Below, one piece after another: positions 45,167 through 57,345 of a stretch of DNA of 64,000 bases (position 1 is the stretch's first letter; each line of letters begins with the position of its first letter). The stretch is from contig CAIIXF020000004.1 in NCBI GenBank assembly GCA_903813345.2, positions 7,335,525-7,399,524 of the forward strand, written 5' to 3'. The stretch is from Owenia fusiformis. Taxonomy: Eukaryota; Annelida; Polychaeta; Sabellida; Oweniidae. The notes under the pieces were generated by a model. The model made no database searches and was not told the origin of the DNA. It saw nothing but the letters and a program-made list of their open reading frames with translations. A program made the position numbers and the translations under genes.

Positions 45167-46184
45167 GAGGTTAAGCTTTGCATATATAATCGAAACTGAA
45201 CCTGTACGTATCACTCGACCATATACAAATTCATGTAGCCTTCTCATATAAATAGCCGTTCAAATCCAGTGTTTGTTTAGACTACACCATAGCGTGTAAT
45301 GATTCTATAGTGGAGAGGTTAAGCTAACGATGTTTTTCACAACGTAACCCTGAACGCAAAGTACAAAAAATAACAAAGGAATGTATCGAGCGCTCATAGT
45401 TTTATGCGCGCTTAGTCTACTTCAGATACTCTTTCAGCTTCAGAGTTTCGGGTTTAGAACGGGAGATTTGAAAATTTGACGTTGGGTCAACGGGAACCAT
45501 TTTACTCGTGTCTATTGAACACTATGCTGTCAATTTTGATTTCGATGCACAGTTGAATTCTTGCTGAACACGATGATGTATGTCATGCATGATTTAGCGC
45601 CAAAAATCTTACGAAACGAGCTCGTTTAAAATATGTATTAGAAAACCAGCTATAAAACCGCATCAATGACATACTATAGAATCATTACACGCTATGGTGT
45701 AGTCTAAACAAACACTGGATTTGAACGGCTATTTATATGAGAAGGCTACATGAATTTGTATATGGTCGAGTGATACGTACAGGTTCAGTTTCGATTATAT
45801 ATGCAAAGCTTAACCTCTCCAGTATGTCATTGATGCGGTTTTATAGCTGGTTTTCTAATACATATTTTAAACGAGCTCGTTTCGTAAGATTTTTGGCGCT
45901 AAATCATGCATGACATACATCATCGTGTTCAGCAAGAATTCAACTGTGCATCGAAATCAAAATTGACACCATAGTGTTCAATAGACACGAGTTAAATGGT
46001 TCCCGTTGACCCAATGTCAAATATTCAAATCTCCCATTCTAAACCCGAAACTCTGAAGCTGAAAGAGTATCTGAAGTAGACTAAGCGCGCATAAAACTAT
46101 GAGCGCTCGATACATTCCTTTGTTAATTTTTGTACTTTGCGTTCACGGTTACGTTGTGAAAAACATCGTTAGCTTAACATCTCC
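45167..46184. mobile_element. E element with an inverted E inserted in it, copy A
   Basis: The outer element runs from GGAGAGG at 45167 to ATCTCC at 46184 and would be about 506 bp alone. Its right terminus has one change (AACATCTCC). The inner copy is described separately. Confidence 0.88.
45312..45820. mobile_element. inverted E element nested in E (509 bp)
   Basis: Complete element in opposite orientation. AGT is duplicated at both sides (45309-45311, 45821-45823), matching the uninterrupted TATAGTATGTC of the other E copy. This fixes the family's target duplication at three bases. Confidence 0.92.
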
Positions 46185-46281
46185 AATAAAATTTAGAAAC
46201 GCGATTGTATTATCAAATATTCTGTTTTCAAAGTTATAGTTACAGAATCGATTAAAATATTGCTATTGTACCAAAAATAGC

Positions 46282-46353
46282 CTCCCCGGCGGGGAATCGA
46301 ACCCCGGTCTCCCGCGTGACAGGCGGGGATACTCACCACTATACTACCGAGGA
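46282..46353 (-). tRNA. tRNA-Asp(GTC)
   Basis: Intact, T5 downstream, TATTATA at -16. It lies immediately left of the duplication breakpoint. Confidence 0.94.
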
Positions 46354-46598
46354 CTTGGCTGGTATAATACACTACCGCTTTTGCATAGATGGATGACTCT
46401 AACTGCAGTATATTCAAGATGGTTTCCGAAATTCTTTCGCGTTCGATAAACCTCCGATTTCAGCTAAACTAAATTGAATCTGGTTTTCTAATGGCATTTA
46501 TTTGTGGTTGAAAAACAATGATCGTAGTTTTGTAAGTTTGCATGGCGAAACTTTTGGAAACAAGATTCAACTTAGTTTGGCTCAAATCGGAGGTTTAA

Positions 46599-47012
46599 GG
46601 TCAGGGTGCATGATGGGAAATTTTCTGCATCCCTCAATTGAGTCACATGTTATTTTTCAAACAAGAATCACTCCTTCCCAATATTGTCTATATCTTCCAG
46701 GTTTGCACAAAGAGTGCACTTATCTGCCTAGAAAAGACTTGTGAGAAGATTTGTTTTGTAAAATGAGTAAAAAACGAGAAAATTCAGTGAAAAATATTTC
46801 TGAAAATTTTCTAAATTTTTTCACTGAATTTTCTTGTTTTTTATACACTTTATCAAAACATTCTTCTCACAAGTCTTTTCTTGGCACATAAGTGCACCCT
46901 TTGTGCAAACCTGGAAGATATAGACAATATGGGGAAGGAGTGATTCTTGTTTGAAAAATAACATGTGACTCAATTGAGGGATGCAGAAAATTTCCCATCA
47001 TGCACCCTGACC
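46599..47012. mobile_element. 414-bp TTAA-site foldback MITE, only in copy B
   Basis: Ends GGTCAGGGTGCATGATGGG and its complement; nearly the whole element is one hairpin with arms of about 190 bases. TTAA is duplicated (46595-46598, 47013-47016). Copy A keeps the empty site GGTTTAACG at about 27686. Consistent with a piggyBac-type MITE. The 80-codon ORF across the left arm is chance. Confidence 0.9.
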
Positions 47013-47256
47013 TTAACGAAAACGAAAGAATCTATGCAACCATCTTGAATGAAGCAGTTAGAGTTATCCATCTGTGGAACAGTGGTAAAATGCAATAGAA
47101 ATGCAGTAGAAATACAACTACATACATTCCGTCTCGTATTTTTAGTTACCGAAACAAACAATAAAACTTAGAAACGTGATTGTATTATCAAATATTCTGT
47201 TTTCGAAACTTATGGTTCGGAATCGATTAAAATATTGCTATTGTACCAAAATTAGC

Positions 47257-47328
47257 AACCCCGGCGGGGAATCGAACCCCGGTCTCCCGCGTGACAGGCG
47301 GAGATACTCAAAACTATACTACCGAGGA
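47257..47328 (-). pseudogene. tRNA-Asp(GTC), degenerate, copy B of 27944
   Basis: Shares the TAGTTTTGAG D-loop lesion with its copy A partner. It differs in keeping the anticodon-stem G but has a T for C nearby (TATCTCC) and an altered acceptor end (GGGGTT). Confidence 0.78.
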
Positions 47329-47967
47329 CTTGGCTGATTTGATGAATTACCGCTGTTCCACAAATGGATGACTCTAACTGCAGTAATCTTATTCAAGATG
47401 GTTGGCGAAATTCTTTCGCGTTCGAAAAACCTCCGATTTCAGCTAAACTAAATTGAATCTGTTTTCCAAATGTTTCGCCATGCAAATTAATAAAGCTACG
47501 ATGGTAAATGACCTTAAAATAAATTCTCAAACAATCGCGATATTGGAGAATTCTAAAGAATTGGCTTCACTTAGAATGACTCTAACTGAAGTTAATTATG
47601 ACGTAATGATGACGAAGATCATCAACTTCAGTTAGAAGCCCTTTTCTTTAAAATTCTCTAATATTGCGGGTGTTTGGGCATTCATTTGGGGTTGAAAACA
47701 ATCGTAGTTTTATAAGTTTTAAAATCGGAGGTTTAACGAAAACCAAAGAATCTATGCAACCATCTTGAATGAAGCTAACTGCAGTTAGAGTTATCCATCT
47801 GTGGAACAGTGGTAATGCAGTCTATCAGCCAAGTCCTCGTTAGAAATACAACTACATAGATTCCGTCTCGTAGCATTGGTTACCGAAACGAAGAATAAAA
47901 CTTAGAAACGCGATTGAATTATCAAATATTCTATATATTCTAATATGGCTATTGTACCAAAAATAGC

Positions 47968-48039
47968 CTCCCCGGCGGGGAATCGAACCCCGGTCTCCCG
48001 CGTGACAGGCGGGGATACTCACCACTATACTACCGAGGA
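47968..48039 (-). tRNA. tRNA-Asp(GTC), copy B of 28679
   Basis: Intact gene with T5 and TATTATA. Its 3' flank has lost about 30 bases relative to copy A (ATATTCTATATATTCTAATATGG junction). Confidence 0.94.
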
Positions 48040-48570
48040 CTTGGCTGGTATAATACATTACCGCTTTTGCACAGATCGATGACTCTAACTGCAGTTTATT
48101 CAAGATGGTTGCCGAAATTCTTTCGCGTTCGATAAACCTCCGATTTCAGCTAAACTAAATTGAATCTGATTTTCAAATGTTTCGCCATGAAAATTAATAA
48201 AGCTACGATGGTAAATGACCTCAAATAAATGCTCAAACAATCGCGATATTGGAGAATTTTAAAGAATTGGCTTTACTTAGAATGACTCTAAGTGAAATTG
48301 ATGATGACGTAATGATGACGTAGATCATCAACTTCAGTTAGAAGCCATTTTCTTTAAAATGCTCTAATATTGCGGGTGTTTGGGCATTCATTTCACTATG
48401 TAAAATGCCCAGCTTAATACAGTATAAGAAACATATGATACACAAATATAAGTTGTTTTAATACAGTTTAATCTGTTATCATAGGTTTAGGAATCAGACA
48501 ATATTAGAGAGATTTCGCACCTAGTGAAAGTACAACTTATAACGTATACTTATACTTATAGGTAAACGTA

Positions 48571-48791
48571 CAAGGTGTTTCATAATGTGGGCTTTTCGTC
48601 AGGAAAGATCTTCTCGGACTGTAATAAACACAGGTCAAAGGGATGCCATTTGTACTTTCTTGAATTGTGGCATGTTTAGTTGATCCAAATGTGTTTGTCT
48701 AGAATAAAATAGGCTCATATATAGTACATATGTTATAGACCCATCCCTTCTCAAATTGACTTTTTGAAGATGCTCGTTATGAAACACCCTG
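48571..48791. mobile_element. 221-bp Tc1/mariner-type MITE, copy B
   Basis: Same length and TA-flanked ends as the copy A element at 29826. Confidence 0.85.
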
Positions 48792-49369
48792 TATGTCATT
48801 TGTTTGGCTACTGAATGGGTCGTTTCCAGGAATTGCTAGAACCTACTGGTTTGATTGGTGTTTCAAATTGATGGTTAAAGTATTTGATTGGATACTGTTC
48901 CCACTCAGCCAATTAATTTTAAAAAATGCTTGCGGTCAATTGTTCCACACACATGTAGGCAAATCTTTATACGGAGATCCAACTGTATACGTTATCATCT
49001 ACGTAAATATACCGTTTTGTAAGTTTATTGAACTTATACTGATCATGAAAACATTGAAATAATCAACTTGTTTATGTAGTGACTCACTTTAAAGAATCAT
49101 GATTCGTTTTAAGGATCGTGTTTATAATATACTACAACTACAAGGACACGGAAGCAAGCATTTAATTATAATGTGCATAATCTACACGTGCAGATGACAG
49201 TGCATTCACAGTCTCTAGTTGATGGGGCTTTTCTATAACGGGAATAGTTATGTTCCATTAAGTACAATTTAAAATTGATTTTAATAAAAATAATAGTTCG
49301 ACATGACCCTTTAAACTATACGTATACGTATAAGTTTGTACTTTCACTTATGTGCGAAATCTCTCTATT

Positions 49370-52300
49370 ATAACAATGAATGATACGGAAAATTTTGAAG
49401 TTTCCCGTCTGAAACTGGTATAATTTGTTATCATTGCTTGCTGCATTATCAGCTGTTATAGGAAAAAACAGATTATACTCGATGATACAATTCCTCATTT
49501 GTGGCTAGAATTTGTTTACATTAGCTGACATGTTGACACAGACATGTCGATTACATTTATGTACACCTTGTTATTATTGCTCAATAGTGGTACATTTAAT
49601 GAAAGGTGAACTCATTCAATCAAATTAAATGAAGGTACCCATAAATACTTTGTCATTAATCTGAACAATAAGTTATTCCGACTTTGTGATTACATATGAT
49701 TTCTTTCAACACTTTGATTGCATGCCAGGGATTAAATTGTAATGTAATTGATCAACAGGATTATCATTTTTGAAACTCTCTGATCTACAAAATAATCCGA
49801 CGTTCAATGTTTGGTTTGAATAATAAAACGTACATTTCAAACTTAGTAGTATGATGTGAAATATGTCTGTATTGAAGGAATGTTACAGAGGAGCGATACT
49901 ATGCCCCATGTACTCACCACCTATGTGTGGATGCTAATACAAGTTTCTTGTATATCAATATTTTGATCAAGTCCCCCAGAACGCCAGAGGGCTTTAGTCA
50001 TTTTTCAATTCTCATAATCTGACTTTTTATTTGAAAATTCGGAATTTACCAATAACCTCATTTTTAAAGGCAACATAGTGAAATATTATATTGGCATAAT
50101 GGCACCAATGAATTCTTTTAAAACAAAGGAAAATATCAATCTTGACCATTTAAATATTGTAAAAGCATTTTAAATGGTCAGCAGATTATACTTATAGTCC
50201 TCGTGATTAATTTGACACCTTTGATCAGTTTTAAAATATCTAGAAAGAACAATACTGACCCAGGCGGCCTGTTTCTGTCACCTAGGATGGAGGGTATCAC
50301 ATATTTGATTACTGATTTGATTAAAGACTTAATTACAGACAAATTGGCATGATTGCTTGTTACTTGATTACTTGTTATTTAATATCTCTATTCATTTTAA
50401 TTTGCAATCTTGGTTTTAAATTCAAATTACTTATACACCTTTGACAAAACTTTTTCTGTTTCCAAATATATGAAGATTTTACATTTATTGCAACTGTTTT
50501 ATATCTGACAAAACAATACGTTTGATCAGATTAATTGGCGCATAGTAGGGCAAACTGATGCAAATGCTGAATATTTTGACATGTCAGAGCAATATGCTTA
50601 AATAAAACTTTAATCTCTAATTAATAATATCAGTGGATACTGTATGTTTCGTTCACACTAATAATTAATCCATTTGTTAGACTAAATGGATTCATTTTTA
50701 CAGCAGAGGGTTCTAATTTCCACAAACAATAATTTGCAAATGCAGTTCTTTATATTTATATTTGATTGTATAATATCCCTCGTGCTATGATTAGCATTGT
50801 GTTAAATTTCGATTTAATCGGTTAACTCATTGGAAAGTTAATTTTTAATAAAGGAATTTCTTCTTTTTTAATACCATTGTTTCTCTGAAGACCATGGTCA
50901 CATTAAGTTTAAAACAAAGGCCCCCTCTAACAAACACACACAAGCGCCTGTATTCACTTATCCAACCACACAAACAGTCATGACACCAGACTGATAGATT
51001 AAGCATTTGCAATATAAGATAAATCCAATGAACCCTCAAGCCCAAATACATTACACATTTAATGCATATATCTACATGTAATAAGATATTAGGAAACATG
51101 CATTATTCAAATATGCCTTTCCTGCCGAAATAACACAAATTGGAGTGATTGTGTAATTGTTGTGTCTTTTTGATTTTTAATTCAAATTATTATTGAAACT
51201 TATTACCTGTATTATCATAAGTCCAGGTTAAATATCGGAATTATCAAATTTTATAAGTCTTAGAGAACAATCTCCTGTTTTTATTGATTACCTAAACTTT
51301 CCTTCAAACTAAACAGTATTTTGAATAAGCATGTCCTTGGTATAAAACCCATTTCTATGCCTACAAATTAATGACCTCTATGATTTACATGACTAATAAA
51401 TGTGATCGCACCTTTGTTAGCGAATGTTTCAACAGTGGTGCAAAAAACATCATTCAATCATATGTTTAATCAATTCAGATTAATATTGGAATTATCAAAC
51501 AAATTAAGTCTTGAAGAATAATCTCTTGTTAAACCAAACTCAATATTTAGAATAAGCTATCTGTATAAAACTCGTATTTAATCCCCCCAATAAACATTCT
51601 ATATGATGTATAATCAAGGTAATCGAAACTTTATCAAAATTTAGCACACAGTATATTTTACATTGATGCTTAACTATCATGCATGGGCATAGCCATCTTT
51701 CCGTCGGGTGCAATCGGTTTTCAGTCGGGGAGGGAGGGGAGGGGTTGGCGATCATGTCATTGGCGAGCCAACAAAATGTTTTTAAGATTTTTTTGATATT
51801 TAAAAAAAATTAATTTAACTTCCTCCAAAATCGAGCTACATGTAGAAACTTCAAACAAAAAGCATTTTAAAGCTGTTTTCTTCTTCTGCTAATGGTTCTA
51901 TTCATTTGCCATGACCCATCGCCCATGTGAACAACAAGTGTAAAATAACAGCAAAAACGTAGTAATTCAAAGTTAATCAAGATCAGTTATCCAATAATAT
52001 TTTCCAAGCTTGAAGAACAAGTGGTGGACTTAGACATTAGCAAGGGGAGTGAGGATGTAATCTGGAAAACTGTCTTTTGACTTAGTTTTTAAAATACTTT
52101 TGGCACAAATGTTTTCGGCAATAGAATGGCCATTTTTAAAAGCAAGTTTGTCAAAACACAAGGCCTGGTTGCGGCACACATCATTGAAGAAGTAAAGATT
52201 ATATTTCATAAAATCTAAAACAATTCTTAAACATTAACTGTAATCAAGGTGATTCTCATTATATCAGCAGTTGGGAAAACAATACTAGGAAATAGCGGAC

Positions 52301-53145
52301 CCAGGGACGGATTAAGCAGTAGTTTTAATCTTTTGTTTCATAAAATATAACTAATCAGACATTCATAATAACATTTATTATACATGTATGTCTCTGAACT
52401 AATGTTTATGGTTTGACAAAGATTTGTGTCTCCAGTCCCGGGAGGGCCAAAATTATCCCATTCAGTTTTCCGCTACTTTTCAAGTGAGTTTTGGCCAAAA
52501 TTGTCACTTTCCCTCCCATGGATATTGTTAAGTTATGACCCCCCCCCCTTCATGCAAAAGCAGGCTACTGGCCCGTAATGTATGTTAACTGTCCAATATT
52601 GATCTCAGAGTCACCCTTTGCAATCAAATCTTATCCCTTAAATGATTTGTAATCAGACAGACTAAAGCCAATTGTTTCTCCTCTACAGGATATACGTTTT
52701 CAGTCTTATTCATTTCTTTGTCTTAAGTGTTTCAACTATTTGGAGGTTTAATAAAAAAAAGAATGAATTATCTCATCAGATTTCTTAATTTAGTTCTTTT
52801 GACATAAAGTTATTTGATTTTTTTGCAGGGGAAATATGTTTATCTACTTATTCATGGACCAATTTGGTTATTTTTCCTTGAAGCGGGATTAAGGAAAGCA
52901 GGTTGACATTTTGTTCATACATCACATCTGCCGCAGTTGGCAGTAATAATACACGTTATAGTTTTATTTTATTTTATTTCCTAAGAGATTTAAGGATTGT
53001 TTTATAATAATATCTTACTTGTTATTTTGCCACTTGAACTATATAAATATTACAATTAGTCAAATATTACCAAAATTCTCAAATACTTCCTGAGTCTCAA
53101 TAATTGGCTAAAACAAATATTTAAGAAGGTTTGTTTAATTAAGGT
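49370..53145. other. anonymous CACTA interior, copy B
   Basis: Counterpart of 30625-34400 with scattered substitutions. No gene supported. Confidence 0.45.
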
Positions 53146-55934
53146 TATAATAATAATCTTTATTTCAAAACTTCTAAGGCCACAGGCCTCCTAGTTACAG
53201 TTAATTTTCATACAATTTTAGACAGTGATAAGCAAAACAACTTAAATTACAAATTAATTTTTCATTTTCAGTTGACATTAACTGTATAAATTTTACCATA
53301 TCTGGTCTATAACAATAATAATCTGGCAAATACATTTTTCTTAGAGATCTGAATTTCTCACATATCATAACCATGTGGTACTCATCTCCAATAATATTTA
53401 CATTTGCTGCTAAACAGAACTTACAAAACCGTAGTTCCCTGGGCACATTATTTCTTCGACCCATTTCAATTTCTAATGAATGATTACTACATCTCAATCG
53501 AGTTAGAGCAACTCTAAATTTATTTATATTTACATAGGAAAGATATTTTTCTCTTTCCATCACTGTTTTAATATTACAATATGTTACCATTTTTGGTAAT
53601 TCTGAAAGTCTAGCAGCCCACTCTTGACAGTAAATGTCTTTTAGCCTCTGCTTGAAACTTAAAATAAAAAGGTCCACATCACCTACTTCTTTGAAAGCCC
53701 AAACATCACCAAAGCCATTTGTACACAATAACTTTCTAACATGTGTTGCCCATGTAATATGGCCTGTTGAATCAAGGTTCTCTAACATAGAATAACAATG
53801 TTTTGGGATTCTCCCATTTTCCATCTCCATATTTAGTTTTAACCAATATTTTACACATTTTGACATATATATTGTACATAATGGGTATCGTCCACATTCC
53901 CCTAGAACTGCCTCATTTGTTGTTTGTGATGCAACTTTAAGAAATGATTTACAAAATTTTCTTTGAACCTTTTCCACTTGGTCGTAAACTTTAAAACCCC
54001 ATATTTCTGAGCCATATGTTAAAATAGGAAGCGTCAGAGAATCGAAAAGTCTGAATCCCATTTCAAATGATAATGAGCCACCTAATTTTGAGATTTGGTT
54101 TATGACATGTAGTGACTTTCCACCTTGATTGGCTAGTGTTTTGGTTGCGACTGACCAGTTTAACCTAGAAGAAATCATTAAACCCAGATATTTGTAATAA
54201 GAAACTATTTCTACATTTTTACCCTTGTATAGCCATTTTTCATCCTTTTTAACAATACCACCATTTCTAAATACAATGATTTTAGTTTTCGAAAGGTTCA
54301 CATTCATCACAAAATTCTGATAGTATATTTAGCTGATTTTGCATATTTTCAACAGTATGATTTAAAAGACCAATGTCATCTGCGTATAAAAGTATATGTA
54401 CATTATCCACACTTTCTGTTACAAATATTCCTTCAATTTCTGAACATTTATACATTTTTACTAACTGTTCTAAATATAAAATGAACAGAAAAGGGCTAAT
54501 CATACAACCTTGTCTTGTACCTACTTGGCACATAAATGATTGGGTAAGACCATCTGGTGTTCTAACACATGATTTTAATTTACAGTACATAGATTGTAAT
54601 GTTTTGAGAAAAGCTCCATGAACATCCTCCTTAAGTAAGTTATACCACATTTGCTTATGAGGAATAGAATCAAATGCCTTGCTAAAATCAACAAATGCTA
54701 TAAAACAGCGCCCTCTGGATTTACATAAATATTTTTCTACCATAGCAGAGAGACTAAATATATGATCATAAGTGCTTTTGCCTTCTTGATATGCTCCTTG
54801 ATGGTCACCTATTTTGTGATTTGTTTTAGCCCACTTAATAAATCTATTCGCTAGAACCTTTGTAAAAATCTTACCAAGTGTACAAAGTAAAGATATACCC
54901 CTGTAATTATTAACATTGTCAACTGGTGTTTTTTTTAATAATGCTGCAATGATAGCCTCGCTCCACAAATTTGGAAAGTAGCCATTTGACATGATAGAAT
55001 TGAACAATAAATGAACATATGGCATTAAAGTGTCATAACTATGTTGATACATCTCATATGTGATCCCATCTATACCATGGGCTTTCTTACTTTTTAAATT
55101 TGTAATTACATTTTCAATTTCCACTACAGATATATTACAGTTCAGTTCATCTGGTAAATTTTGTAAACATTGATTGCAATCATTTTGGTCATGATTTTTG
55201 AGAAAGTCATCTACAACATTTTGAAAGTCTTTATCTATATCGGAATCTGTAGTAAGCAAATTTTTGAAATACTCATACCATTCGACTGGTGAAATATGAC
55301 CTTTTGTTTGAGACCCTTTTACATACTTAATCAATTGCCATAATTTATTTACATCATTCATACAATCTCTACATTTGCTCATAAATTCATTTTCATATAC
55401 CTGTTTCTTATTTCTACATAATAGCTTGAACTCTTTTTTGATTGTTATATAGGCAATTGAAGATTCATTTGATTTTGAATTCCTATAATTAAGAAGACTA
55501 TTTATTTTCCTTTTCTTTAATTTTGCACAATCACCATCCCACCAATCATCAGTTTTTGTATTTTGATTCCTCGGTTTAACTTTCATGCATTCAGCTCCAT
55601 AGTTAATACATTTCACAATTTTATCAACAGCACCATCTATGTTTCCATTTTGAATCATATCGTTAAATCCCCTTAATATATTTTGGGATGTTTGGTCACG
55701 AATTTTGCTTTTAAATATATTGACTTTATCAGGCTTCCAAATATACCTGTCATATTGTCGCATGTTTTGTTGATCATTTCTATTTGCTGAATGTAACATC
55801 AATTTGAGATCACAAGTTATTGGAAAATGATCCGTTCCCTCAGATGTATTAATATTGCCCACAGTTTAATTAAGGTCTGGACTAATCAAAACAAAGTCTT
55901 TTGAAATTCCAAACTGTATAATACAGTATCATCT
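53146..55934 (-). mobile_element. 5'-truncated non-LTR retrotransposon, copy B
   Basis: Same boundaries as the copy A LINE. The duplication carried it along; it is not an independent insertion, since flanks align on both sides. Confidence 0.85.
53201..55862 (-). pseudogene. LINE reverse transcriptase ORF broken by an 11-bp deletion, copy B
   Basis: Aligns to the 890-codon ORF of copy A, but 11 bases are missing at about 54306 (sequence corresponding to 35563-35573). The upstream frame (55862-54282) ends seven codons past the break after LSEFCDE; the downstream frame (54310-53201) holds the region after the YADD motif. All RT catalytic motifs are on the upstream piece, but the thumb and C-terminal zinc region are detached. 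Confidence 0.93.
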
Positions 55935-56497
55935 GTTTGTCATTGGTATAATCTAGTTTAATTTGTATTATACTAAAAAATGAATGTTATAATAGGAAAT
56001 GATACAGGTATAATCCTGTTAAATCTGAGGTGATACTAAATTATATCAACTGATATTGGAATATATTTTTGTATAATTTAGTCAGATGTTTTAATTTTGA
56101 ATGATATTATTTGTGATACTGGATTAAACAACAGATTAAACATTAATATAAGATGTTATCATACATATTAATCACGGGATTTTACATAGTGTTTGTGGTT
56201 GAAAAAAATCGTAATTTTATAAGTTTTAAAATCGGAGGTTTAACGAAAACGAAGGAATCTATGCAACCATCTTGAATGAAGCTAACTGCAGTTAGAGTTA
56301 TCCATCTGTGGAACAGTGGTAATGCAGTCTATCAGCCAAGTCCTCGGTAGAAATACAACTACATACATTCCGTCTCGCATTATTGGTTACCGAAACATAG
56401 AATAAATCTTAGAAAAGCGATTGTATTATCAAATATTCTGTTTTCAAAGTTATAGTTACAGGATCGATTAAAATATTGCTATTGTACCAAAAGTAGC

Positions 56498-56569
56498 CTC
56501 CCCGGCGGGGAATCGAACCCCGGTCTCCCGCGTGACAGGCGGGGATACTCACCACTATACTACCGAGGA
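56498..56569 (-). tRNA. tRNA-Asp(GTC), copy B of 37764
   Basis: Identical gene body, T4 terminator and 5' flank to its partner. Confidence 0.94.
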
Positions 56570-57204
56570 CTTGGCTGGTAGAATACATTACCGCTTTTCC
56601 ACAGGTGGATGACTCTAACTGCAGTATTCTTTATTCAAGATGGTTGCCGAAGTTCTTTCGCGTTCGATAAACCTCCGATTTCAGATAAACTAAATTGAAT
56701 CTGGTTTTCAAATGTTTCGCCATGCAAATTAATAAAGCTACGATGGTAAATGACCTCAAATAAATGCTCAAACAATCGCGATATTGGAGAATTTTAAAGA
56801 ATTGGCTTTACTTAGAATGACTCTAAGTGAAGTTGATGATGACGTAATGATGACGTGGATCATCAACTTCAATTAGAAGCCATTTTCTTTAAAATGCTCT
56901 AATATTGCGGGTGTTTGGGCATTCATTTGTGGTTGAAAACAATCGTAGTTTTATAAGTTTTAAAATAGGAGGTTTAACGAAAACGAAAGAATCTATGTGC
57001 AACCATTTTTGAATGAAGCTAACTGCAGTTAGAGTTATCCATCTGTGGAACAGTGGTAATGCAGTCTATCAGCCAAGTCCTCGGTAGAAATACAACTTCA
57101 TACACTGAATAAAACTTAGAAACGCGATTGTATAATCAAATATTCTGTTTTCAAAGTTATAGTTACAGAATCGATTAAAATATTGCTATTGTACCAAAAG
57201 TAGC

Positions 57205-57276
57205 CTCCCCGGCGGGGAATCGAACCCCGGTCTCCCGCGTGACAGGCGGGGATACTCACCACTATACTACCGAGGA
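57205..57276 (-). tRNA. tRNA-Asp(GTC), copy B of 38471
   Basis: Identical gene body; the 5' flank is again cut by the TTAA-site element. Confidence 0.94.
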
Positions 57277-57345
57277 CTTGGCTGGTAGAACACATTACCG
57301 CTTTTGCAAAGCTGGATGACTCTAACTGCAGTATTCTTTATTTAA

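Larger units (their letters stand above)
27585..46492. repeat. tandem segmental duplication, copy A (~18.9 kb)
   Basis: Copy A aligns with 46493 onward with very few substitutions. Offsets are 18909 at the left edge, 19289 at the CACTA left end, 18745 after the hAT MITE of copy A, 18734 after the 11-base deletion in the copy B LINE, and 18745 again from about 40850 to the window end. The left edge (GGCATTTATTTG) lies in tRNA flank repeats in both copies, which suggests recombination between these repeats. Copy A alone has the hAT-type MITE. Confidence 0.93.
46185..48393. repeat. tRNA-Asp flank modules at the A/B junction
   Basis: Three minus-strand tRNA units (46282, 47257, 47968) with truncated plus-strand partners. 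The segmental duplication breakpoint is at about 46493, inside this block. The first unit belongs to the end of copy A; the next two match 27944 and 28679 of copy A. Confidence 0.8.
48394..56191. mobile_element. CACTA-type element, copy B (~7.8 kb)
   Basis: Same termini and TTT flanks as in copy A; shorter because the hAT MITE is absent and the LINE lost 11 bases. The right end reads ATCACGGGATTTTACATAGTG, one base different from copy A. Confidence 0.8.
56192..57345. repeat. two tRNA-Asp flank modules, copy B
   Basis: Counterpart of 37458-38611, nearly identical. Confidence 0.8.
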
